From Rhodocyclaceae bacterium (lineage in GTDB: Bacteria; Pseudomonadota; Gammaproteobacteria; Burkholderiales; Rhodocyclaceae): a stretch of 64,000 bases of DNA. Below are positions 16,169-23,438 of this stretch, one piece after another. The notes under the pieces were generated by a model. That model did no database searches. It was not told the DNA's origin and was given only the letters and a program-made list of their open reading frames with translations. A program made the position numbers and the translations under genes. Location of the stretch: assembly GCA_016721505.1 (NCBI GenBank), contig JADKHX010000001.1, forward strand, positions 1 to 64,000, in the 5' to 3' direction. The number at the start of each line of letters is the position of its first letter. The stretch's first letter is position 1.

Positions 16169-17047
16169 ATGAGCGCAAAAATTCTTGATGGAAACGCCCT
16201 TGCAGCGACGGTTCGTGAACGACTCGCTTTACGCGCTAAGGCCTTGAGTGCTCAAGGCGTCACGCCTGCGCTGGCGGTGATTCTGGTGGGTGGCGATCCG
16301 GCCTCGGCGGTGTACGTGCGCAACAAGGTTGCCGCCTGCGAAAAAACCGGGGTGCGCTCGCTCAAGTTCGACTACGCGGAAGACACTGCACAAGCCACGG
16401 TGTTGGCGAAAATCGCTGAACTCAATGCCGATGACAATGTGCATGGCATTTTGGTTCAGCTTCCGCTGCCCCGCCATTTCGATGCCGACCTCGTACTTGA
16501 AGCGATTTCTCCGACCAAAGACGTTGACGGCTTTCATGCCGAAAACGTCGGTGCGCTGGCACAAGGCAAACCGCGATTTATTCCGTGCACACCGTATGGC
16601 GTGATGGAAATGTTGAAGAGTGAAAATGTGCCGCTCAAAGGCGCAGAAGTGGTGATTGTTGGGCGCAGCAATATCGTCGGCAAACCGATGGCACTACTGC
16701 TGTTGGCGCAGAGCGCGACGGTGACGATATGTCATTCGCAAAGCCGCGATCTGGCGTTTCACACCCGTCGTGCGGATATTTTGGTGGCTGCGGTGGGTCG
16801 CGCCAAAATGATTACTGGCGACATGATTAAGCCCGGTGCGACCGTGATTGATGTCGGTATTAATCGTCAAGTAGATGGCCCGAACGCAGGCAAACTTTGT
16901 GGTGACGTAGATTTTGAGAGTGCGAAAAATGTCGCCGGTTTAATCACCCCTGTTCCAGGTGGTGTGGGGCCGATGACGATTACGATGTTGTTGGCAAACA
17001 CTTTGGAAGCCGCCGAACGCGACCTGGCTGCAAGGCAGAAAGGCTGA
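16169..17047 (+). CDS. folD: Methylene-tetrahydrofolate dehydrogenase / cyclohydrolase
   Basis: 292 residues. The bifunctional enzyme converts 5,10-methylene-THF to 10-formyl-THF with NADP. Visible are the catalytic lysine in YVRNKVAACEKTG (about 51-62), VQLPLP, PTKDVDGFH, the NADP-binding GRSNIVGKPMA, and the C-terminal LITPVPGGVGPMT. It opens a tightly packed operon with purE (2-nt gap), phzF and hemF; the formyl-THF it supplies feeds purine synthesis, in which PurE acts. Confidence 0.96.
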   Translation: MSAKILDGNALAATVRERLALRAKALSAQGVTPALAVILVGGDPASAVYVRNKVAACEKTGVRSLKFDYAEDTAQATVLAKIAELNADDNVHGILVQLPLPRHFDADLVLEAISPTKDVDGFHAENVGALAQGKPRFIPCTPYGVMEMLKSENVPLKGAEVVIVGRSNIVGKPMALLLLAQSATVTICHSQSRDLAFHTRRADILVAAVGRAKMITGDMIKPGATVIDVGINRQVDGPNAGKLCGDVDFESAKNVAGLITPVPGGVGPMTITMLLANTLEAAERDLAARQKG

Positions 17048-17049
17048 TC

Positions 17050-17550
17050 ATGGCAACGAAAAAATCTCCGCTGGTTGGCATCGTGATGGGTTCAGATTCT
17101 GATTGGCCGGTAATGCAAGCTGCCGCCGAAATTTGCAAAGAATTTGGCGTGGCGTTTGAAACCCAAGTGGTGTCCGCGCATCGCACGCCAGATTTATTAT
17201 TTGAGTACGCCAACACCGCACAGACGCGAGGTCTGCGCGTGATCATCGCAGGCGCAGGCGGTGCGGCACATTTGCCCGGCATGTTGGCGGCAAAAACTAT
17301 CGTACCGGTGTTTGGTGTACCGGTGCCGTCAAAACATTTGCAAGGTCAAGATTCCTTATTGTCCATCGTGCAAATGCCCAAAGGAATTCCAGTGGCGACC
17401 TTTGCAATTGGTGAGGCGGGCGCTGCCAATGCGGCACTGATGGCGGTCGCCGTGTTGGCAGCAAGTGACGCGGCGCTGACCAAAAAACTGCAAGCTTTCC
17501 GCGCGGCGCAATCGAAGCGTGTACTGGCGATGAAACTGCCTGCAGTCTGA
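17050..17550 (+). CDS. purE: N5-carboxyaminoimidazole ribonucleotide mutase, class I
   Basis: 166 residues. It moves the carboxyl group of N5-CAIR to give CAIR in purine synthesis. GIVMGSDSDWPVM binds the substrate phosphate, SAHRTPDLLFEYA carries the catalytic histidine, and GAGGAAHLPGM and PVFGVPV are also conserved. No purK is in the window. The next start overlaps its stop by one base (TGATG). Confidence 0.95.
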   Translation: MATKKSPLVGIVMGSDSDWPVMQAAAEICKEFGVAFETQVVSAHRTPDLLFEYANTAQTRGLRVIIAGAGGAAHLPGMLAAKTIVPVFGVPVPSKHLQGQDSLLSIVQMPKGIPVATFAIGEAGAANAALMAVAVLAASDAALTKKLQAFRAAQSKRVLAMKLPAV

Positions 17551-18404
17551 TGGCAAGTTATCGTTTTCGCTTGCTCAATGTGTTTGCACAAACCACGCTA
17601 GGCGGCAATCCGCTAGCGGTGTTTGAAGACGCGCGCGGTCTTGACGATACGACCATGCAAGCGCTGGCGCGGCAATTCAATTTGTCCGAAACGACTTTCC
17701 TGTTCCCATCGGAAATCGCTGATACAAGAGTCAGAATTTTCACGCCAAATTTTGAAATGCCGTTTGCGGGTCATCCGACTTTGGGCACAGCCCACGTTGT
17801 CCGTGATTTGAAAAACACAGCGGACTCTCTGACTCTGGACATGCAAGCGGGATGCATTCCCGTGAAAGCCATAGGCGACGAATGGACGCTGCGTTCAAAT
17901 GCGCCGACCAGTCGTCCATTTGCGGCTTCGCGTAGCGATTTGGCTACTGCACTTGGCCTAACAGCCAGCGATATTGCAGCCAATCCAGTATGGATTAGCA
18001 CTGGCACCGAGCAACTGGTCGTACCGATCAGTAATCTTGAAGCTATCGACAATTGCCGACCAAATTCACGTTTAATTGATTCGGTTTGTGGTGACGGACA
18101 GCGCAACAAAATTTATCTGTGGGCCAAGGATGGCGCACCGGTTGACGGGGTACAGCAGGCCAGCGTGCGTTTCTTTTTCCCCAACAATGGCGCGCTGTCA
18201 GAAGACCCGGGCACCGGTTCGGCCTGCGCGAATTTGGGTGGCTATTTTGTGGTGACGCAAATGGCATTGCCGCAAACTTGGGTCTTGCGTCAGGGCAGCC
18301 ACATCAATAAACCCTGCCAATTGCGTTTGCACGTTGATGCACAGAAGGCCATTTTCGTTGGCGGACGTGTCATCGAATTAGGTCGCGGGGAGATTTCGCT
18401 TTGA
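17550..18404 (+). CDS. PhzF-family isomerase/epimerase
   Basis: 284 residues with the two-fold diaminopimelate-epimerase-like repeat of the PhzF family. Marks are GNPLAVFEDA, LSETTFLFP (the glutamate is the proton shuttle in PhzF), PFAGHPTLGTAHV near 70, and GTGSACANLGGYFV near 215-228. Substrates of most housekeeping PhzF paralogues are unknown. There is no phenazine gene cluster here, so a phenazine role is unlikely. It is sandwiched with one-base overlaps between purE and hemF. Confidence 0.88.
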   Translation: MASYRFRLLNVFAQTTLGGNPLAVFEDARGLDDTTMQALARQFNLSETTFLFPSEIADTRVRIFTPNFEMPFAGHPTLGTAHVVRDLKNTADSLTLDMQAGCIPVKAIGDEWTLRSNAPTSRPFAASRSDLATALGLTASDIAANPVWISTGTEQLVVPISNLEAIDNCRPNSRLIDSVCGDGQRNKIYLWAKDGAPVDGVQQASVRFFFPNNGALSEDPGTGSACANLGGYFVVTQMALPQTWVLRQGSHINKPCQLRLHVDAQKAIFVGGRVIELGRGEISL

Positions 18405-19309
18405 TGGATACGACTTCGGTCAAAGATTATTTCTTGATGCTTCAAGCGCGCATCGTGGCGGGGCTTGAGCAATTTGATGGGTTGGTCTTTCGCAGCGATA
18501 GCTGGACGCGACCGGCGGGTGGTGGGGGCTTGTCGCGTTTGATTGAGGATGGCAATTTCTTTGAGCGCGGCGGGGTAAATTTTTCGCATGTGGTCGGCGA
18601 CAAACTACCGCCTTCGGCGACCGCGCATCGCCCGCAATTGGCCGGCCGCGCGTGGGAAGCGATGGGCGTGTCTCTGGTGCTGCATCCGCGCAATCCCTTC
18701 TGCCCGACGGTGCACATGAACGTGCGATTTTTTATCGCTCATGGTGCGCAAGGCGAAGATTCCATTTGGTGGTTCGGTGGCGGCATGGATTTGACGCCCT
18801 ACTACGGCTTTGTCGAAGACGCAAAGCACTTTCATCAATCCTGCGCCGATGCGCTTGCGCCGTTTGGTGAAGCGACTTATCCGCGCTACAAAAAATGGTG
18901 TGATGAATATTTTTATCTGAAGCATCGCAACGAAGCGCGTGGCATTGGCGGTGTGTTTTTTGATGACTTGGACGAGGGCGGGTTTGAGCGCTGCTTTGCT
19001 TTGACGCAAGCCGTCGGCGATACGTTTTTATCAGCTTACCTGCCCATCATCGAACGTCGCCGTGACGAAAAATTCAGCGAACACGAACGCGATTTTCAAG
19101 CCTATCGACGTGGTCGTTACGTCGAATTTAATTTGGTCTGGGACCGCGGTACGCTGTTTGGTTTGCAGTCCGGCGGGCGTACCGAATCGATTTTGATGTC
19201 GCTGCCACCCATCGTGAAATGGCGCTACGACTGGCAGCCTGAGGCTGACAGTGCCGAGCGAAAGCTCTATACGGATTTTTTGCCAGTCCGTGATTGGCTA
19301 GCCGCTTGA
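18404..19309 (+). CDS. hemF: Oxygen-dependent coproporphyrinogen III oxidase
   Basis: 301 residues from ATG 18404 (one-base overlap with the phzF stop). It oxidatively decarboxylates coproporphyrinogen III to protoporphyrinogen IX using oxygen. The family marks WTRPAGGGG, NFSHV, HPRNPFCPTVHMNVRFF, WWFGGGMDLTPYY, GIGGVFFDDL and FNLVWDRGTLFGLQSGGRTESILMS (in two parts) are all intact. It is convergent with hemY, 4 nt away, so haem genes end head to head here. Confidence 0.96.
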   Translation: MDTTSVKDYFLMLQARIVAGLEQFDGLVFRSDSWTRPAGGGGLSRLIEDGNFFERGGVNFSHVVGDKLPPSATAHRPQLAGRAWEAMGVSLVLHPRNPFCPTVHMNVRFFIAHGAQGEDSIWWFGGGMDLTPYYGFVEDAKHFHQSCADALAPFGEATYPRYKKWCDEYFYLKHRNEARGIGGVFFDDLDEGGFERCFALTQAVGDTFLSAYLPIIERRRDEKFSEHERDFQAYRRGRYVEFNLVWDRGTLFGLQSGGRTESILMSLPPIVKWRYDWQPEADSAERKLYTDFLPVRDWLAA

Positions 19310-19313
19310 AAGC

Positions 19314-20492
19314 CTAGGGCAGTAAGGCCGCCGCGTTATAACGGCGTGTCGCCAGCACCAACTCATCAAGTTGCTCGTGCAATCGCGCAAGCTCAATATT
19401 CGCCGCCCGTGTTTCGCGCAAGGCCAGCGAGGCTTCCAGAAAACTTTTGGCCTTGCCCCACAAATGTTGCTCAACACACAAGCGACCGAGCACTAACAGC
19501 AGCACATCATCTTGCGGATGCTGTTGCAGCCATTTTTCAGCGCGCGCCAATCGTGCTGTCATTTCGCCGCCATGACAATCGGCATACAGTGCCACCAATT
19601 GGCTGTCCCAATTCGCATTCAGTGCGACTTCAATCAGCCCTTGCGCTTCGCGTTGCTCGCCCACAGCGATTAGACGTTTGGCCATGCCCTGCGCCAGCTT
19701 TGAATCCGTGCGCCCGTCACTATCCAGCTCGCTCCAAAACCGGCGCAGACCCGATAAATTCCCATCCAATTCAGCTAGGTTTTCCAACTGCGCACGGGTG
19801 CGAATCGGCCGCGCTTGATCCGCCGTCATGCCGCGATATTTTTCCAGTTGCCTAGCCAGACGCGCCACTTCGCGCCAGTGCCCAAGTCCCTGCGCCGCAC
19901 GTAGCTGCAAACGGATGGTGGCGATTTGCAGGCGGCCAGTTGCCGCGTGTTGTCGCAAAGCTGCGTCGGCTTCTGCGTACTCGCGGTCGGCAAGCGCAAG
20001 CTCAGCCTCAGTAATTAGTCGCGCTGATTCAAATGCGCTCGCGGATTCGCTAGCGCGCTGGCGCCACACGGCCACACGCTCCGCATCACGCAACGCATGC
20101 GCTGCCCGCCAGCCGAGCAATGCCATCATCGGCGCTTGCGCGTGCCCCACGTAGTTTGTCTCAAGCACGCGCAAGGCATGGCCGTAACGCCCCTCGGCAA
20201 CGAGCCGATAGGCCTCCTGCAAAATATCGGCCGAGCGCATTACCGCGCGCCGTTGTTGAAAATCGGCGACCGATCTGGGCAGATTTTTTATGTGTTGAAT
20301 TAGTCGCACAGCGATGTGCAACACGATGAACAAAACTACCAACGCCACCAAAAAGAAATTCAGTGACAACTCCGCACGCCATGGGGGCAGCACGAACATT
20401 GCGTAGCCGTCGATCAATAACTGGCTGGCACCAAGTGCTAAGGCCACCGCCATCACCGCAAGAATCAACAGCCAAACCAGTGCGCGCGTCAT
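19314..20492 (-). CDS. hemY: HemY-type inner-membrane TPR protein
   Basis: 392 residues. Two N-terminal membrane helices (LVWLLILAVMAVALALGA and FFLVALVVLFIVLHIAV) with the conserved GYAMFVLPPWRAELS between them, then TPR-like helices from about 90. It is the last gene of hemC-hemD-hemX-hemY; HemY co-occurs with haem genes, but no catalytic role is established. A repeat copy at residues 377-385 encodes ELVLATRRY, inside what reads as a normal TPR helix. This is not the protoporphyrinogen oxidase also called HemY in Gram-positive bacteria. Confidence 0.88.
   Translation of the reverse strand: MTRALVWLLILAVMAVALALGASQLLIDGYAMFVLPPWRAELSLNFFLVALVVLFIVLHIAVRLIQHIKNLPRSVADFQQRRAVMRSADILQEAYRLVAEGRYGHALRVLETNYVGHAQAPMMALLGWRAAHALRDAERVAVWRQRASESASAFESARLITEAELALADREYAEADAALRQHAATGRLQIATIRLQLRAAQGLGHWREVARLARQLEKYRGMTADQARPIRTRAQLENLAELDGNLSGLRRFWSELDSDGRTDSKLAQGMAKRLIAVGEQREAQGLIEVALNANWDSQLVALYADCHGGEMTARLARAEKWLQQHPQDDVLLLVLGRLCVEQHLWGKAKSFLEASLALRETRAANIELARLHEQLDELVLATRRYNAAALLP
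19340..19364 (-). repeat. Dispersed 25-bp repeat, copy 5 (inside hemY)
   Basis: On the minus strand: GAGTTGGTGCTG, centre GCGAC, ACGCCGTT; 24 of 25 bases agree with the consensus. It is read in the sense direction by hemY, 24 nt before the stop codon. Confidence 0.8.
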
Positions 20493-20499
20493 GCTGCGC

Positions 20500-21591
20500 C
20501 TAACCCGATTTCCGAGGCTGTTTGCTCAGACGTATGGTGCTCAAAGTTTCATCCAAATTGGGCAATTCAAGATTGCCGCTCTTATCCATCAGTTGCTTAA
20601 GTGCGTCACTTGCCATTTGAACGTTGGTCGCGCGCGTATCAAAAAACCGCGTCAAATTGCGTTGCGCTTGTTGCAGTTCTTCGCGATAGACACGGCCATT
20701 TCGCTGCAGCAAAGCGACCCGCGCGGAGAGCAAACGCAGTTTTAAATTTTCGCGGAGAAAATAAATTTGTGGTGGCGTTAACAAGGCCTGTTCGGACAAA
20801 TCAAGGCGTTCGATTCTGACTAGTTGGCGTGCGTCTTGCCAAATCTCGGCAATCATTTGACGCAGACCTTCGACCACGCCTAAGTCTGTTGGCACAGCGC
20901 TTGCAGCAGGTTTGGCGATTACTTTTGGCGACACACGAGTTGTTGGCGGAGCGCTTTTGGGGCGTTGTTCAAATGCCAACGGGAAACCATCCACCGCAGC
21001 GACCACGTTTTCCAGCTTGAGCGTTGCACCGGAAACATCGGCCAAACCTGAGGCTTTGAGTCGTTCGATATCGCGCGCAAGTGAACGTCGCACGCTCACA
21101 AAGCGCGATGACGCATTGGTGGCAAGTCGAGCATCAGCCGCCTGCAGAACAATCAGCGCACCTTCGACATTGCCGGCCAGTTGCAATTGCTGTGCGGCAG
21201 TGGTGACCGACTGCTCAATATCAGCTAATAAACGTTCGTCGCGACTTTGCATCAGGTCTTGATATTTCAATTCGAGCGCTGCGGATTGATTGCGCGTCTC
21301 ATCCAATTCGGTTTCCAGCGTTTTGACTTTCTCGCGCAACACCGTCAGGTTTTCATGATCAGTGCCGACCAAGGCCAAGCGTTGCTCAATGCTCGCATCG
21401 CGACGTGCCAACTCTTGCGCGATGGTCTCGCGCATATCGTCTTGCCCCGCCACATTCATCCACCACAAAGCAGCGATGATGACGGCCAGCACCAGCCCGA
21501 TAACACCGATGCTGACTGATCGAGAGTTGGCGCCAGAGCCTTGCGCGGCAGGCATTGGCGCTTGGTTGGGGGGATTAATGTTGGGTTCCAT
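20500..21591 (-). CDS. hemX: HemX-like membrane protein
   Basis: 363 residues from ATG 21591, overlapping the hemD end by 17 nt. A Pro/Ala-rich N-terminus is followed by one membrane helix (VSIGVIGLVLAVIIAALWWM, about 26-45) and a long periplasmic part with a coiled-coil region (LTVLREKVKTLETELDETRN). The C-terminal HemX domain shows VRIERLDLSEQALLTPPQIYFLRENLKLRLLSARVALL (in two parts) and AQRNLTRFFD. In other bacteria it lies between hemD and hemY, as here; its function is unsettled (it has been mis-called a methyltransferase). Confidence 0.88.
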   Translation of the reverse strand: MEPNINPPNQAPMPAAQGSGANSRSVSIGVIGLVLAVIIAALWWMNVAGQDDMRETIAQELARRDASIEQRLALVGTDHENLTVLREKVKTLETELDETRNQSAALELKYQDLMQSRDERLLADIEQSVTTAAQQLQLAGNVEGALIVLQAADARLATNASSRFVSVRRSLARDIERLKASGLADVSGATLKLENVVAAVDGFPLAFEQRPKSAPPTTRVSPKVIAKPAASAVPTDLGVVEGLRQMIAEIWQDARQLVRIERLDLSEQALLTPPQIYFLRENLKLRLLSARVALLQRNGRVYREELQQAQRNLTRFFDTRATNVQMASDALKQLMDKSGNLELPNLDETLSTIRLSKQPRKSG

Positions 21592-22354
21592 GGTTTGCAA
21601 AGTATGCCTCCAAGCCCACCAGCAGTCCATCGTCGCCCGGCTCAGTCAGCACGACACTTTCCAAGCCTTCATCACGGGCGAATTCGGCAATACGCGTATG
21701 GGTGACGAAAGTCGGCGTGTGCTTAAGCCACGCCATACCAAGCCTGCCGATCATCGCGCAAAAATTGCGCAGGCCTTCGCTGCTCGTTAGTGTCACCGCA
21801 TCAAACTTACCTTCTTGCCACAAGCTCAAAAGTGGTGCCGCATCCAGACTTGGTTGCACACGCTGATAGCAGGTCAAGAATTCAACCAGCGCCCCGCGTT
21901 CCTTCAGCGTCGTGCCGAGTAGTTCGCGTCCGCCATCGCCACGGCATATCAGGATTCTTTGCCCCTTGATGGATTGCAACTCTGGCAGGTCTAAAAGCGC
22001 TTCCGAATCAAACCGCAGTGATGGCGCTATCACTCTGGTAATCCCTCGCGCGGCCAAGGCCTGCTCGCTGCTGCGACCCATTGTCGCGACGAGCAAATTA
22101 CTTGGCCATTGGCGTTGCTTCAAGATGACATCCAGCGCTTTTTCTACTGCATTCGGGCTGACGAAAATCACCAAGTCAAATCCGTCCAAACGAATTGCTG
22201 CATCGACAATCGCGCTTGAATCTTGCAAATCGTGAATCGCCAACACTGGAAATTTGACCGGCACCGCGCCGCGTTCGAGCAGCGCTTGGAGCAAATGCGC
22301 TGCCTGAGCTAAAGGACGCGTGACCACGATATGACGACCGACCAAATTCGACAT
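21575..22354 (-). CDS. hemD: Uroporphyrinogen III synthase
   Basis: 259 residues of the HemD fold. It closes hydroxymethylbilane to uroporphyrinogen III. Sequence conservation is low in the family. Recognisable are IVVTRPLAQAAHL at the start, VIFVSPNAVEKAL, TMGRSSEQAL near 90, ILICRGDGGRELLGTTL, VEFLTCYQRVQP, and TSSEGLRNF. It starts 18 nt after hemC and overlaps hemX, consistent with one transcript. Confidence 0.9.
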   Translation of the reverse strand: MSNLVGRHIVVTRPLAQAAHLLQALLERGAVPVKFPVLAIHDLQDSSAIVDAAIRLDGFDLVIFVSPNAVEKALDVILKQRQWPSNLLVATMGRSSEQALAARGITRVIAPSLRFDSEALLDLPELQSIKGQRILICRGDGGRELLGTTLKERGALVEFLTCYQRVQPSLDAAPLLSLWQEGKFDAVTLTSSEGLRNFCAMIGRLGMAWLKHTPTFVTHTRIAEFARDEGLESVVLTEPGDDGLLVGLEAYFANHGTQH

Positions 22355-22372
22355 ATGCCAGCGCTCACAAAC

Positions 22373-23305
22373 TCAGTTTGGCGAGCCTAGTGTGGCAAGA
22401 ATTTCGTCGGCACCGTCGGCGCGCAACATTGCCGCCAATTGATCACCTAAGGCTTCAGGGTCTTGCAATCCGCCATCGAGTTGCGCCGTCGCTATGCGAC
22501 TGCCATCCGGTCGGGCGACAAATCCACGCAGCATAATTTGCCCGTTAGTGATTTGTGCGAAAGCACCGAGCGGCACCTCACAACTGCCACCCAAAGCGCG
22601 CGACACGGCACGCTCGGCGCGCACACAGGCCGCCGTTTCAACATCGTTAAAAGCCGCCAACCAGCTTGCAAGTTCGGGACGCGACGACAAAATTTCTATA
22701 CCTAGAGCACCTTGACCCGCTGCGGGCAATGAGTCTTCTGGTGATAGCGTCGACCGTATCCGATCCCCTAAGCCCAGCCGCGTTAGTCCAGCAGCCGCAA
22801 GAATAATCGCGTCGAATTGGCCTTCATCCAGCTTACGCAAACGTGTATCCAAATTGCCGCGCAATGGATTCACCGCAAGATAAGGAAATCGCGCGTGCAA
22901 TTGCGATTCGCGACGCAGACTCGATGTCCCTACCATTGCACCAGGTGGCATATCGGCAAGGCTCGCGTAACGCGACGAAACAAAAGCATCGAGCGGACAT
23001 TCGCGTGGCCCAATCGCCGTCAAGGAAAATTCTTCGGCGAGCTGCATCGGCACATCTTTCATCGAATGCACAGCAAGATCTGCGCTGCCGTCGAGCAAGG
23101 CCGATTCGAGCTCCTTGACAAACAATCCCTTGCCACCAATTTTTGATAAGGGTCGATCCAGAATTTGGTCACCACGCGTAGTCATGCCAAGCAACTCAAC
23201 CTCACAATCCGGGTAGCGCTGGCGCAGCCATGCTTGTACATGCTGTGCTTGCCACATGGCAAGACGGGATTCGCGGGTAGCAATGACTAGGCGCTTAGGC
23301 AACAT
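22373..23305 (-). CDS. hemC: Porphobilinogen deaminase
   Basis: 310 residues from ATG 23305; the frame stays open upstream but lacks family sequence. The enzyme polymerises four porphobilinogens on a dipyrromethane cofactor. Marks: IATRESRLAMWQA, KIGGKGLFVKELE, LAVHSMKDVP, GTSSLRRESQL, NLDTRLRKLDEGQFDAI, and ALGGSCEVPLGAF with the cofactor-bearing cysteine. No clear Shine-Dalgarno is seen. It shares a 133-bp divergent spacer with ppc. Confidence 0.95.
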   Translation of the reverse strand: MLPKRLVIATRESRLAMWQAQHVQAWLRQRYPDCEVELLGMTTRGDQILDRPLSKIGGKGLFVKELESALLDGSADLAVHSMKDVPMQLAEEFSLTAIGPRECPLDAFVSSRYASLADMPPGAMVGTSSLRRESQLHARFPYLAVNPLRGNLDTRLRKLDEGQFDAIILAAAGLTRLGLGDRIRSTLSPEDSLPAAGQGALGIEILSSRPELASWLAAFNDVETAACVRAERAVSRALGGSCEVPLGAFAQITNGQIMLRGFVARPDGSRIATAQLDGGLQDPEALGDQLAAMLRADGADEILATLGSPN

Positions 23306-23438
23306 AGTTTTGACAAAACATTTTGTGATTTCGCGGGTTAGTCGCGGCTTCTGGACGAAAATAATTTTATCATGGCAGCCTGCGTGAATGCCTTGCATTG
23401 CCTTGCATTCAGCCAACAAATCCAACAGGAAACAATTC

